From NCBI RefSeq assembly GCF_036373705.1, contig NC_089852.1, positions 38,002,207-38,066,206 of the forward strand: 64,000 bases of DNA, read 5' to 3'. This stretch comes from Amia ocellicauda (lineage: Eukaryota > Chordata > Actinopteri > Amiiformes > Amiidae). Shown here piece by piece: positions 23,506 to 37,982 of this stretch. The notes beneath the pieces are model-generated. The model saw only the letters and a program-made list of their open reading frames with translations. It was not told the DNA's origin and did not search any database. Position 1 is the first letter of the stretch; the number at the start of each line of letters is the position of its first letter. Both the position numbers and the translations under genes were made by a program.

Positions 23506-23960
23506 CGCTTTAACCAGGCTTAAGCCGTGTAACCTACTTTAACAGTAAGATGGCAGTTGCCGACAAAGCCGGCCTTTTCTCTCCCCTCACGAACGACACC
23601 GAGAAACTAAAACTGGAAGAAATGAACTGTCCCTCTTCAAACATACACGTCCAAAAAACATAAGGTTGCTGCTCAAGCGCCGCGGTTAATGATGCTGCGA
23701 GACGGACCGGTGTCCTAGCGGGAACCGTCTCTCGGTGCCTCTTCTCCGCTCGCCCCGCTCTCTATCTCTCTCTCTCGCTCTCTCTGCTGCTCAGGAAAAT
23801 GCCCCCATGCTTCGCTTCGCTTCGCTTCGCTTTGCTTTCTCTAAAGCCTTCCCCCGCCAAACGCACTCCCAATATCAGGCCGACCGAGGAGCTGCTGCGG
23901 GGAGGAAGCGCCGCGAACAGAACGCCGCTGCGGCCACAGCGCCCCTGCAGGACGGGAGTG
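23506..23960 (-). promoter_or_regulatory. CpG-rich promoter region of clns1a
   Basis: GC- and CpG-rich sequence immediately upstream of the clns1a start codon. It includes a TC-rich tract at 23757-23785 and a tandem CTTCG pentanucleotide at 23810-23835 (four perfect units and decayed ones). No TATA box is evident, as expected for a housekeeping gene. Confidence 0.5.
23810..23835. repeat. Tandem CTTCG pentanucleotide
   Basis: Four perfect CTTCG units followed by CTTTG and CTTTC variants, in the CpG-rich clns1a upstream region. Confidence 0.85.
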
Positions 23961-24238
23961 CAATCACACGCACAGGTTAACATCCATCACCTGTGCGCCT
24001 GTGTAGCATGTACGGGTCGGCAACAGGACTCTGATCTATATGAGGCACACCACTTTAAAAATGCTGGTATAAACCCACGCTGGAGTGCAACTTTTATGTG
24101 CATAATATGCATATACACAGACTTCTTGATTAAGTTATTAAGTTTGTAAACTTTGTTCTTTTAAGGACACTATAGTGTATAAACTAAAGCATGGAGAGGC
24201 AGGTGGAAACCTTTTTCTTATGACAAATTTACAAGTCT

Positions 24239-24244
24239 TTTATT
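24239..24244 (-). terminator. Candidate distal polyadenylation signal of rsf1
   Basis: AATAAA on the minus strand near the left edge of a 4-kb AT-rich block with no other gene. It would give rsf1 a 3' UTR of about 4.0 kb and place its end about 700 bases from the clns1a start codon. Earlier signals could also be used. Confidence 0.45.
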
Positions 24245-27200
24245 TATATGAAAGAAATTACAGCAGGTTTAACAAAACGCTTTGAAAGAAAAACAAAAAA
24301 AGGTGTTACACAGACACTAAGGCCTAGAGCTAATATTTAATGCAGGAGGCCTAGCTTATACACAATTCTGACCAGACTGTAGTGAGACAACACTAAACAC
24401 TTAAAAATATTGGCACCAACTTTCTTTTTTTCCATGTTTGTACTTTTTTCTTCTCAAATTTCTTTTTTTTTTTTTTTTTTATGGAGACCAACCAAAATTG
24501 CAGATTTAAAGCATCAAAAGATGGTTAAACCCTTAGCGCACACAAGCTGGAGTCAGAAATGATGGAAAGAACAAAAATATGAAGACAGGATATTGGTTAA
24601 GTTGCGTGTATATTTTTCTTGCCTCTCTGATAACCTCTAGGGCTGAACTTTTTGAAACAGCTTTTATTCCCCAGCAAAAGGCAAGTCCAATACAAAAGGT
24701 TTCAGTTTTTGTGAAAACACAAAGCCCAGGTAGGTGGGTACATTTTCAGACCTTAAAATAGGGGTGGACAAATTCACAAAGAGGCTAAGATTAAAATATT
24801 TCATAGGTATATTAACATGGTTTTATAAATCCTTTTTTTTTTTTTCTATTTTTTTGATTAAAAAAATGTCTATTAAACGCAGGACATACACTGTATATAT
24901 ATATTTGTTTTTTCATTTAAAGAAAAAAAAAACTAAATTGTTGTGGTTACCCAGAAAAGTGTAACTAACATCTGTAACAAGATATTTGTTTACAATATAT
25001 ATTGTTTTATATGTCCAAGCAGCCAGTTTTATGGTCTTGATTCAGTCACTTGATTAGGTCTCATACTTCTGTCAAAAACACAAAATAATACATCCCAGAC
25101 AACACAGACCCTACGTTTAATCTTCGCATTTAGTATTTGGATGTTCTTCATTCGGACAAGTTCTGCGTAACTTGTTTTAGTCCTATATCTACAGTGCAGT
25201 ACCAAGAGACGAGGGACATTGCTGGATAGAAGGTAGGGGGGAGAGGGCAAGGGTTGTTGGTTTAGCCTTTTGAATCCTCAAACAAATTACTAACATTTGC
25301 AAGATGACATCAAACATCATGCCAGTACTTTTTATACATTACAAAAGTTGTGCAAATATCACAACTTACTACAAAAATTATAAACAGTAGCAATTGTAAA
25401 GAATTGCTTTATATAGTTTATTTCATTTATTAAAAAAAGCTTCTAAATATGTTACAGCATAAACTACAAATATACACACAGATTGTTTTATTTTTCAATG
25501 TTTTTTTTTTCCTTCTTCTTTTTGTTTTCATTTTGAGACTGTACACTGAAATCTAGGGATGTCGGGTACGTTTCAGGATCCACAGAGCTGTGAAGAGTGC
25601 GGTTTCTTAAGACGACCTAAGTCATAGTAAATGCTTCTTGATGATACACTATATTATGGAAAATGTTCCAAAAGTTACCAATTGAGGCAGCTGGCCATAT
25701 TAGCTTGTTCTAGAACATGCTGTGTGTGTGTTTGTGGGGGGGGGGGGGGTGGTTGGGGGAGAGGTTACTACAAAAAAAGACATCTGTACTGAAGGGAAAT
25801 AGGTTGGTTGTTTGTACTCTGCTTCCGTACCTCTTAAACAAGTATTAATATTACAGAGAACATTGAGCATATCTTTAATGTCATCTTCTACACATTCGTA
25901 GTGACACTAGACCAATTTCAGTGCTATGAATTTCCAACAGGTGTTTATTGCAACTTGGTCCCTCTCTTCCATACCACAATATGTATAATCTCTGGGGACA
26001 ACTTGGCAATCAGGGCAAAGAAAAAAATCTGGGGAGCAAAACAGTACAATTTCATTTTCTTATAAAGAGGAGACTCCTTCTCAAAACTGGTTTCCATTGA
26101 CTTTCCATGATTTTAGGCTGCTAGCGAATTTATCCTTCTAAGCTAAATGGTAGTTTTACAGAATAAGCTGGTATTCCCCAACGGGAAGACATAAATGAAC
26201 ACTACAGCTGGCAATGACAAAGATGATTACAAATTCATGTGATTGATCGAAGTTTGATATGCTTCTACACACTGTAATATTTCAGTGTTGGTGGCTCTGA
26301 TTTTATGCAAGTCCCCTGACAATTTGTGCTTCGAAAAATATTTCACATGAAAACATGAGGATTTGTTGTTTTTGCAGCACTGTGAAAGTACTAACAGAAT
26401 GCCCTTATTCATACCACTGGTCCTCTCAGATATTTAAACACTTTCAAAAAGTGTGCTTGATAACAAATGCATGGGGGTATCCTTGGAGAAATCAATCAAT
26501 AAAAAAGGTATGAAAAGAAAACCCAACAAAAGAACGATTAAATATTGCAAATAAATGGCAGAATGTAGTAAATATATTACAAAGAAGGGAGTGGGGAATG
26601 AAGAAAGTGAATTTGAGGTTATTTAAAACTACATCTCAAACCTCTTTAAATAAAAAGAGCTTCACAGCAGTTTAAAAATGAGAAAATAACTAAACATTCC
26701 TAGTGATTTTTTTTTTAAATAGTCAACAAGTTACATTAAACATTTAAAAAGCATAAAAACTAAACTTCACAGATAGCTGAAATTTCTAGGGCCAGTCAGT
26801 ATACATATAAGGGAGAGGGGGGTAACTTCATTTAGGTATGTAAAACATCAATTGCCAGCATTTCATACATCAGCAATGAGGTGTACTTTAATAAAGTGAA
26901 ATATAAATAGTATCATGATTGTATCTAGAGTTGCAGTAGCATTGGACATATGTAAATATGAAGCAATGCCATGAGTGAGTGTCAACAGTCAAGTTCTCTA
27001 ATTAAAATCTAAAATGTTAACATTAACATTTGTTCTAGGGCTAGAAGTTATTCATGATTTACGTGCCTTGGCACAGAGATACACAGCCTGAATAAGACGC
27101 TACTACCTTCCCATGCAATCCTTCCTGAACATCTTTCTGGTTCAGATATTTCTGTGGCAATATTGTCAAACCAATTCCTATAAAATAGCCTTAATCTCTA

Positions 27201-27310
27201 TCAGATGTTGAAGAAATTACATCCTATCACTTCAAGGATCACAAAGTCTGTGGGAATGTTTGGTATGAGGTGTTTTTTTGTCAAGTAACAGTTCTAAAAA
27301 ATAAATAAAT

Positions 27311-27370
<60 letters not shown>

Positions 27371-28243
27371 TTAAAGACCCGATATACAGCATGAAGCTGG
27401 TTTGGGGAAAAGTTACAAAAATAGGAGAATGTTGATTTTGATAATAGGGTTTAGTTTCAGACAAGAGTTCGTGAACATGGTTCTTTCCCGGTCAGCTTAC
27501 AAATGAGCTAAAAAGTGAAGTCTAGATTCTGCAACACATGAGAAGTAACCGTAACACATCCCCCACTGCTGTGACCCCACGGCACTCACCAAGGCTGTTA
27601 CAGTAACCATCCATCCATGTCAACAGTATTCTGGAATCTAATGGACGATGTCATATCTAGAAGAGAACAGGAAAAGGTTCTTCACACAGACAGTGCCTGC
27701 CGTTCCAGACCAGTCCAGTCAAGTAAGGAATGCATTTCGTGCCCCGCCTCCCACGCCCCGCCCATTTTTGTTTCTTCAAACACAAAGCATGTGTAATTTT
27801 TCTTACATTTGTTTTTTAAATCTTACAGTGGAGAAGGACAAAATCTAAGTAATACATGGACCAATGCACAAGAAGAGAATATACAACATAGGGAGTCTTC
27901 AATACAATGTTAACCTCCAGAAAATGGGGGTAAAAATAATAAAAATAAAATTGAAGACAAAAAACTATATAAAACAAAATTTAAGTACGATGGACAGAAA
28001 TATAATGGAGAGCAAAGTATTGGCTCTTCAGGATGAAGCTTGATACCTTCATTTCAGTACTCGTGTAGTGAGAAGTGGAGGAGCACCATGAGGCCCCATT
28101 TACGTAACCCATCCCCCCAAACATCCCTTATCCAGCCTACAGCAACAGCTGCGGAATAAACGAGTCCCTAATCGTGGAAGTAGAGTTCATACTAGGAGGA
28201 GGAAGAGGGGATGAAGAGCAAAAATAAACAAAACAAAGAAGTC
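24245..28243 (-). other. Probable long 3' UTR of rsf1
   Basis: Four kilobases downstream of the rsf1 stop without coding potential. The block is AT-rich with homopolymers and repeats: T runs at about 24463-24480 and 25501-25510, a G run at about 25736-25750, and a (TA)n run at 27317-27352 followed by T20. Human RSF1 also has a very long 3' UTR. Assignment as one continuous UTR is an inference from the lack of another gene and the distal signal. Confidence 0.5.
27317..27372. repeat. (TA)n followed by poly(T)
   Basis: About 18 TA units directly followed by about 20 T, in the rsf1 3' UTR region. Confidence 0.95.
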
Positions 28244-28971
28244 TTACAACTGTTCGCTATTACAAACATAGTCCACAAGGTCGGTCACTCCCAAAAGGTC
28301 ATCCTCGTCCTCCTCTTGAGGGGTGACATCCTGTTCGCCCGTGCCGTTGGGGGCCAGGACGGCGGAGGGGGTGACGGTGGTGCTGGCAGCTGCTGCAGAT
28401 GGAGCAGCAGCGCTGGCTTTGGGAGGTGCAAGGGCGACCGCACTAGGGGCGGCACTGGGCTTTGCGATAAAGGTCTCCAGACCCTTCTCTGGGCTCTGTC
28501 CATTGGTAGAAGGTAATTCCACCAAGTTATAATCCAAAGGGCTCGGATCTGCTTTGTCCGAGGGCTCTTCCTCCTCTTCGTCTTCGCTGGTTATCCTATT
28601 GGGCTTTTTCAGCACTACAGAGGGCTGGCTCTTCGCTGGGACCTTCTTTTCAGTCTTCTTCTCCTCCTGCTGCGGCGGCTCCTCGTCCTCCTCATCTGTC
28701 TCGATGCGGTTCAGTCTCTTGCGGACAGGCCGTTCCTCCTCCTCCCCATCCGAATCCTCTTCGTCGTCGTCGGTGTCGTCGTCATCCTCCTCCTCCTCCT
28801 CCTCGGAGGCTTTCCGTCGCTTCATTGTCAGTCGCCGCCTAAACCTCAATTCTTCCTCTGAGGAATCGCCCCTTCTCTTCCTCTTCATCTGGTTGTCCTC
28901 CTCGTCATCCTCATCCTCCATGAGTCTGCTATTGAAACTCCCTGGATAGTTTGGGATGGGGATTGTGGGGG

Positions 28972-29023
<52 letters not shown>

Positions 29024-32000
29024 TAAAACAAAGCTAAGGGTTACATCCTTAAGGTTGTTTTTCTTTTACAATCACCAACAATTCTTGGAAAACTCCCACT
29101 GACACCTCAATGACAAACTGGCCTTCGAAACGGAAGGAAACATTACTCTCAGCACTACCCCCCTGGTGACTCTCTCACCAATCCACAACCGAGAAGGAAA
29201 ACAGCTTCTCCTGAAAAAACAGGATTGGTTACAGTGTTCTGCAGACGTAATGGCTGACCTTCAGTGGAAGAGGAGAGCCGGCGGCGGTGCAGCGGGTGTT
29301 TGTTGCGGCGGGCGGCGTGGGAACCCTCGCTCTCCGAGGTCTCGCAGTAATTCACCGCCGCCCTCTGGCTCCTCCGAGACCGACGGCGTCTCATGTCCAG
29401 GTCATCATCGCTGTAATCACTGGACCTCTCTGTCTCTGAACACACACACGACAAAGAGAGGTCTCAGCATGGGCACTCGTACAAACTAATCAATACAAAC
29501 AGGGCATTCTACAACCCTAGTTTTATTTCTGTATCTTTACATTCCCTTGAACCCTTTAGCAAGGAACTGTACCTAAATCGCTCCAGTAAAACCCAGCTGT
29601 ATCAATGGGTAATTGTATGTAAAAGTAATGTGATGTATAGTAACAATTGTACGTCGCCCCCGAATATGGGAATCTAATGAAAAAAGCAATAACAGATCTA
29701 GGTTTCCAATCAAGGCCGCTCACCCATTTCTTCTTCCTCCTCATCTTCCTCCGTCTCATCCTCCTCGTCGTCGTCAGAGTACTCCCTGCGCCCTTGTCTC
29801 CTCCGCAGTCTCTGGCTCTGACGTTTGGTCTTCTTCTGCTGTGCACGGCGGGAGCGACGGCCGTAGTCGCTGTCGTTGGAACGGACATCCCCGTCACTGT
29901 CCTCCGCCTCCTCGTCCGATAACACGAACTCCTCCTCCTCCGTGCTGCTCTCACACATCCACGCAAGCCTCGTTAGTAACACGACACTAGCAGAGCAAGG
30001 TGAGCTTTCAACTGTGCTAGACTGGGAAATTTTGAACCCTTGCAAGGTGCACTATTTTATTATGGTCTTATTTTAATGTATTATTATTATTATTGATTGT
30101 TGAAATGAATCGGATGATAGTCTTGAATACATTAGCCTGTGTGTGGGGTGGGAGGGTGTGGCCTGTGAGCGTGGCGGGGTGTTGGCCCACCTGTCGCTTA
30201 TGCGGAACTCATCCTCGCTTTCGTCCTCGTCCACCGTGCTGTCACTGTCCAGGTCGTTGAGGCGCCGGCGTTTCTTCCTACGCACTGCGGATGCAGACCT
30301 CGGTGGCCGACGGTTCTCCTTGCCCTCCTCCTGCAAGATGGTGGAGATGTCTTTCCCTCTGTGCCCCGTGATGTTCGCCATGTCCTTCCCTCGGCCTGCT
30401 CCTGAAAGCCCGGATACAATGCATACTTGTGGGTGTTAAAAAAACGCATTCAACGTAGTTGTGATGCATAGAACTCTACAGGACACTAAAAACTACCACC
30501 TGTACAGGTCAAAATATGAGAGGCTTACCTCCTCCCTCCGCTTCTTTGATGTCTTCCTCAATCGCTTCATCGATTGCCTCATCAAACTCGTCAAATCTTA
30601 TGCCAAAATCAGAAGACCACTGTTAAGAGACTGCCTTCCTGACCACAATAGCTGAAAACACTATTCACCTCATTATGATCAAGTGTTTAAGTTGAATGAA
30701 TAAATAAAGTGAGATAAAAAAAAATTGAAAAATTATCTTAGGGGCTATTGGATACTTGTAAAGTGTAGTCTTCCTACAGTGCACTATAGAAAATGTTGAA
30801 TGAATAATTCTACATCAATCCACCGTCTCTCTCCATGTTCATTCGCAAAGGGGAGCTCCCTTCAGCACACCCACAAGGCGGGAAAGTCCCAGAGACCCCG
30901 TCTGTACCTGTAGCTGATCGACTTTCTTGTTCTCGTGGACCTCCTTCCCAACGTTTTACATTTTTTTGATTCTTTTTTCTTTTCTTCCTTTCCTTCTTCT
31001 ATTTCTGGGTCCTGGGGAGAACAAAAGCATGGTCAGGAGTGAAGAAAATACTATGGTCAGAAATAAGCAGAGGTTATTCATGCAGCCCAAAATGTAAAAA
31101 TTATTTCAAAGGGTGACGCTCATTGACTGCATTCAATCAGAATGATTAGAATAAGAAACCAGGCAGGAGATCTGACAGTAACCAGACCAGCGCCAGTTTT
31201 ATTAATGAAGACAGGGCTTTTAAAATCTATCACAGGATTTGTGTTAGGTAAGTAAACCAAAATAAATAGCATGATTTATGGTATTATTTTTAACAAATCT
31301 TATACAGGCACAATGAATGAGTGAAAAAAAAATACATGAAACATTTCCTTAACAAGATATGAAGTCATTAACCAATTATAATGTATACAGAAGTAGGACA
31401 ATTTAACTGACTAAATATTGATGTTACAGATCAATATTAAAGTGCAGGCAAAGTCACTTTTCAGAGGGTGTTAAAATGGACTGCTTAATTTAAGGACAAG
31501 TCCCCTCTGCTACAAACAGTAGATTTGGTTGTTTTATGATTCAGACTATAAATTGAAAATTAGTAATCTGAAAATGCTAGTAATTAATGACAATTACCAA
31601 AGTAAAAGTTTTCACAATTAAAGCAGTTTTATAGACATTACAGACTATTCACTTTAACTTCAGAAAATAAATACTTTCTTGTCAATTAAAAACATTTCCC
31701 CCAACTATTATTTTACACTTTTAATAGATGGTTAACTACAAAAATAAGCGTTAAAGTGTAAAACTGAATCTGATTTTATTATTAATCAAGATTTATATTA
31801 TTTGAACATTGAATAACTGTAAGCATTGCCCATACGACATTATGTCAATAGAACACAAGCAATACTGCACAAGACAATAAATAATAGTAAAAGTAACAAT
31901 AACAATGAAAAAGCAAAGTTACACATGGTAGAGTAATGAGTAATATAGTGTTAATCTCCTGCCCCCCTAGCAAGTTAAGTCAAAGGATTCTGTCTGTTAA

Positions 32001-35000
32001 ATTGTACAGTTTAAGTCCCAAATTAAATCTCTACTGACCTTCTTTTTGGGTGGGCTAAAAACTTTAGCGCCATTAGAATCCAAGTCCGTATTACTTACGG
32101 GAGCAGGGATGATGTTTTCAACGCTGATCCCCACATACACCAAACGTTCTCGCCTGTCGAGACAGTAAAAACCATTATATAGACCGTAGAATAACTATAA
32201 TTTGTCATCAGGTCACAGCGTAGCATCATGAAGAGACAGTCCCTCCTCACCTTCTCTCTGCCCGTTCCTTCTTTTTCAAAACCACATCCAATTCCTGCAG
32301 CTGCTCCTCCAGCTTCTCACACAGGAGTTTCTGCAGAGAAATAAAACCGATTAAAAACAGAAGTGTCTCTCGAGGGCCCCTTTCTTACTTCAGATGCTTC
32401 GACTAGAGGTGGGCCGGTGTCTGCAGGCTCACCACCTCAAGCAACACATTTATTGGCTGTGTCGGGAACTGAGAGAGAGGAAAGAAAAGTAAAACATGAA
32501 AACTTCCCATTCAGAACCATCATCCTCTCCCAAACCCTCCATTTTTGACCATCTTCATGTTTTCACAAACAGGAGAAACTCTGCGCCAAAAGGGTATTGG
32601 GTTTAAATCAATGACGGGACACTTACATGTTGACAGGGCGGACAGAACCACTCCCCATCAGGAATGATCATCAGGGGGGGGCGCAAACAGGCTGTGTGGT
32701 AGCCACTGTCACAGGAGTCACACAAGAGGATCTGCAGGAAGGAAGACAGGGGCAACTTAGTGGACTAAGCCAACACTGCTGTTGTGTTCACCTGTTTTAG
32801 TATGAAAACATACATACAAAACACCTATTACCATTATCTACCATTACAGCTGTAATAATCCCAATAAAAAAAGCTTTTGCAGGAAATCCTAGAGCATGCA
32901 AGACAGCCCTGGCCCCAAAGGGCAATCAGACCTAGTTGTGTCACATGACCCAGCTAGGAGCTCACCAGCTCAGGATGGTTGGAGAGGCCACAGTGTTTGC
33001 AAGGGTCATCGTTGGGTGTCGGCTCCTCCTCGGAATCTGAAACGTGCCTGTCCTTGTCCTTCTCCACCTTGTAATCTTCATCACTGTCATCTTCCTCGCT
33101 CTCCTCCTCCTCCTCACTCGACCCCTTATTTTTGCGCCACCGAGCGCGGATATTTGTCCAACGTGTTTTCCGATGGCGTCGTCTACCCTGAAGTGGAAAC
33201 ATGCACAATGTTTAGCACAATGGCCTCAGGACTGGAATCCTACTTGTTACGGAGCACAGAAGCGATTAACAGAAGAATAAATTAAAATGCATTCAAGGAC
33301 TATAACCACGGCACCATCAAGAAAATCACTACCACAAGTTCAACACAAAGAACTGCACACATTTAAAATTTCATAAACTAGAACAAATGGTACTGTAAAG
33401 ATGAAAAGTAAGAACTGGATAAGTACCTTGGTTGATCTGGCCTGTGTCTCTGGATCAGTTTTCCTTGATCCCTCCTTAGATTTTCTTTGTGGAGTTGGCT
33501 TCTCTTCATCCTCCTCTTCCTCTTCCTCTTCATCCTCTGCTGCCGTGGCTGTCTGCTTCCTCTCCTGCTTTTTGTCCTGGATTTCAGCCAGCTTAGCTGT
33601 AGGCCTGCAGATCCTGGGTGACCTCCTCAGAGACCTCCTGTCAGCCATGTCTGTCTCCGAGTCTGGCCTCTTCTCCTCCCTCTGGATCACAGCCTTCCTC
33701 TTGTGGGCTGGAATCCTGATCTTCAGTCGGATCCCACCTTTCTGGATCTCTGATGACACCTCATTGCTCTCCTCCCCCTCTGCCTTTCCCTCCTTTTCCT
33801 TTTTATTTTCTTCAGGTTTTTCACACTCTCTCTGGTCCTCTACAGTAGCTTTTTCATCCTTCTTACTTTCCTCAGTGTCCATGTTTTCCTGATCTTTTTC
33901 TTCTACTTTTCCTATTTTGCGCTTTTCTTCTTTTTCTGTGCTCTTTTCTTCTTTTTCTGTGCTGTGTTCAGTCTCTTCAGCAGGTGTCCTCTTCTCCTCT
34001 GGGGGATCTACGCTCATGGCAGCACTCTCATTTTGTTCCTTTCCCTGTGATATGCTATGTTCTTTTGATGTTTTGTCTTCAGCTTTTCCCTCAGTTGTTG
34101 AATCTCCTTTCTTGGTGGAGGAAATGGTCTCATCTTCCTTCTTCTCAAGCTCCTCTTGTTCGGGTGGCCTACTCTCCACTGGAGAATGCACAAGGGAATC
34201 TTTCTTGGATTTCTCTGCATCCTTTACCAAGGTTTCATCAGGGAAGTTAATTTCCTCCGGAGTTTCCTTGGATTTTTCAGTTTCATCTGACTTGTTTCCA
34301 AGAGTGTCTGACACTTCCATTGGTTCCTCGGGACCTGCTTCCAGAGAATCTTTGAGAGAAGACATCTCTGCTTCTTTTGGAGATGATGTACTTTTTGTTT
34401 CCAGAACAGCAGCAGCAGCATTAGTAGTATCTCTAGCAGAAGGAGGAGCAGCAGGATCTACAGAATGAGTTTTCTCACTCTCTGCTGGCGTTTCCTTCTT
34501 CTGCTCAGGTTCCGCTATTTTATCTGTTGTCTGTTCTTGTTCAACTGTATTTTTCTGCTCTTTTGGTGGGCTCTTAGCCTTGTGACTGGACACAGGCAAG
34601 CCATTCTCCTCCTTGGCCAAGGAACCACCTGGCTCTGCTTCTGGCTTCTTAACCTGCCCACTTTCCAGTGAAGATTTTGCTTCTGGAAGGATGTCTGTTT
34701 CCATGGGCTCTTCTTGAATTTGGTGATTGTTCAGAACATTTGCCGTTTGGATCTCCCCATTGACCATCTCCTTCACCTCCTTCTCTACTCCACCAATGGA
34801 AGCCGGGGGTCTGACCTCCTCTTCAGCTTTGCTTTCTTCCCTAAGAAGCTCTTTGGTGGGGGTGACGGAAGGATTGCGTGCAATCTTGCCCCCATTGTCA
34901 AAATCCTCTGTCATTTTGATCTCCCTCTTCTTTAGTGGAATCTTGGCCTGCTGGTCATTCTTCAGGGCTCTTTCCACCTCTTCTGAAGACTTCTCCTTGA

Positions 35001-37948
35001 CCTCCTCTGGAGGTTCAACCTTTAAAAGGACCTCCTGTTTCTCACCTATGGGGGCCACCGTGCTGGGAGTCGAGCTCTTGACATCTTTAATTTCTCTTAC
35101 TTCTTTGATGACAGTAGTGATGGTTCTAACCTTGTTATCCACTACAGGCTTTTCATCTACCTTCTCAGGTTTGTTTACAGGCTCCTCCATCTCCTTATTT
35201 TCCTTATCCACCATTATCTCTTGTTTGATATCTTTCACTTCCTCCTTGAAGTCATCTTTTCCCTGTTCCCTTTCTTCCAAAGCGGTCGCCTTTTCCTCAC
35301 TTTTGCACTTCAGTGACGCAGTAGGTAGGTTCTCTTTTGCAGGGGTGTCTTCTGCGTCCTTCGAAACCTCTTCCGTTTGCGCAACCTTCGGGCTACTGCC
35401 TTCACCTATACAGTCAAACAAATATCTACCATTTAAAATTCCACAACAATACAATCTGAAACAATATACGAAATCTGCCTTTGCTAAGTGCCATGCAACG
35501 CACGGGGGATTCAGTACCTTGTGGCAGAGGCTCTGTGCCCTCCTTCTTGCTGTCCTCGTCATCGGGACTGGGGCTGGTGCTGGAGGAGCCCTCCTGCTGC
35601 TCTGGCTTGGTCAGCAAAGATGGATCAATCTGAGCCTTCAGCAGCTCCAGGGTCTCAGCCAGGTCATTCCTGTTGCTGTAGTGAAAAATCGGAGGACAAT
35701 TAAATACAAATTTCTACATCATCTCGATAAACTCCCCTCCACACTGTTCTCTAGCCCAGTTTCCAGGACCAGGAAAACTCTTAATAATTGCTCATGGGTG
35801 GCCTGTTTTTAATATATAATTTTAAAATAACCAATTACTTTTATGCTACCTAATTTAAGATACCAAATAATGAATCAACCCAACCATACCCTGCAATCCC
35901 ACAGGCACATGTCCTTTGGAGGCTAGGGCATTTTCTCCTATTGTGATCACAGAACTCACACAGAAGTGCTTTGTTGTCAGCCAGAGAACAGACACAGCTC
36001 TTAGTGACAACTCTCAGATGCACAGGCACCTTGCCAGCAAAAGAGGCCCACCCAAGCCCAACGCTCCCTAACTGTGCCCCCCAGAACTCCTGCCACAGTG
36101 CCATACCGCACAATGCACTTCCAGGATGTCCCATCTTGGTCGTCTTGCTCCTCCACATAGACCCGCACGTTGTGGTCCTGGTCCAGCTGGAACCAGTACA
36201 TAAGACCATCCTTGTCACGGCCAATGGGCTGCAGACGCATGGCATCAGGGTCCTCCTCATTGATCACATTCTTGAACTTAATGTTTTCGTCAAACTGGCA
36301 CTCGCAGAGGTACTGAGAAACGCAAGAAATAACACAGACCTTCATTTCTAAGGAACAAACCGAGACCACACATGCAAACACTATTGAACACATTTAGGAA
36401 GGTTTTCTTGGGACCCGTACCCCAGAACTGTGTAAAATTTAAACATCAATGGGATCTACAAATGAAAAGGCCTGAAAAAATCTTAGAGAAATGTAGGTAA
36501 AGGCTGATGGTCTCACCTTGAGGATTCCCGTTTTGCACTCAACAGTCATCTCCTGGTAGCCCTTCTTCTCTAGTTCCCAGGCCCAGGTGCTGTTGAAATC
36601 CTGACACATCTGTGGGACAAACAAGGAAATTTAAAATCAGGCATGCACTTCAGACAAATCTATAACACCTTTTTAATCATGTATATATTCACAGGAGTGA
36701 ATTTGCTTCACATGTAACATTCCCTCCCCTCATCAGCACAGTTATTCCTCCATAAAGCACAATCTGGAATATTTGAGATATCTGAACAAAGACTGCAACA
36801 CCGAAGGCTATACCAAGAGTAGAACAATTGGCAATATAAATGGTGCAGAACCCATGACCATCCCTGATTTGATTTTCTTACCTTGATTAGATACTTTTCC
36901 CATCGCTCTGCAGATACAGACTTGCCAATTTTCCGCATTAACTTCAAATGGAGTTCCACCAAAGGTTTGGGAACTGAGAGGAAAAAAAAGGAAAATCTCA
37001 TTCCTAAGCTAGAAAGCCTCTCTGCTAAAAGGAAAACTAGCACAATTTCAACATAAAGTACAATACAGGTATCCTTTCAGCACCAAATAAATTACAACAA
37101 AACAAAAAAAACATATGTATACACACGCATTTACATACCTGATTGGCAGCTGCAATAATCCGATATCCCTAAGCTTGTAAACAAAAGCTAGTACGCATGG
37201 AGATTTTGTTGTTGCATAGCTGATAAATGTAGGTAAATGTATGTAATTGTATGTAATTTGAACCTGCGTTATTTCTGCAGGAACACTTATAATTTATATA
37301 TTGTATAACATAAGTTATTTTGTAAGAATGATCAAATTTAAGTAAAATACATTATAAAAACATAAATACTACAATAAATACAGACCAAAACAACAAACAC
37401 GGACTGCTCTGCATTTCAACTTATTTCTTTCACGAAACAATGATCCTGGTTTTTAAGCCAGTGACTGTGGTTTGTGGCCTGTGCTTACAATTGGGGTTTA
37501 CAGCACCGGCCTACTTTAAACAGAGGGACCTGCTTCAGGTGCCACTCTTTCAGCAACACATCTCAGACCCCCCACAAGGAGGCCCCACTCCTGCTCCATC
37601 AATGTCTAGGAACGTATCCAAGAAGAATGATCTTGGATCTTGATCAAATGTCAAGAAAGACACATGGGTAAAACATATAGTAAATAGTCTAGAACTCTGC
37701 ATCATTGACAAAGCAGGGCTCAGACACTTCACCTGAGAAGACCTAGTTACAAAATACAGTGTAGTTGGCAGTCTTCCACAAGAGCAACACTATGATTTGA
37801 ACCATTAAGACTAAGCTTGTGGTGCAAATCAAATGATGAAGATTGATGTGCTGTTGTGGAGTACCTTTGACTAAGGTGATCCGAGAATCTTTCATGTTGA
37901 TTTGTGGCAGGGTAATCAGCTGTACTGGGCACTCTCTCAGACTCAACA

Positions 37949-37982
<34 letters not shown>

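Noticed and set aside
28554-28949. 131-codon serine-rich open frame on the plus strand
   Set aside because: It is the antisense shadow of the acidic Glu/Asp-rich last exon of rsf1; GAA/GAG/GAT codons read in reverse give runs of Ser and Leu.
32039-32098. Treating the 60-base extension as the constitutive part of rsf1 exon 10
   Set aside because: The upstream GTAAGT is a far better donor, and the short form matches the human protein across the junction; the extension is kept only as a possible isoform.
33401-35812. Long plus-strand open frames (163-361 codons)
   Set aside because: These are antisense to the large Lys/Glu-rich exon 6 of rsf1, whose splice sites and homology are clear on the minus strand.
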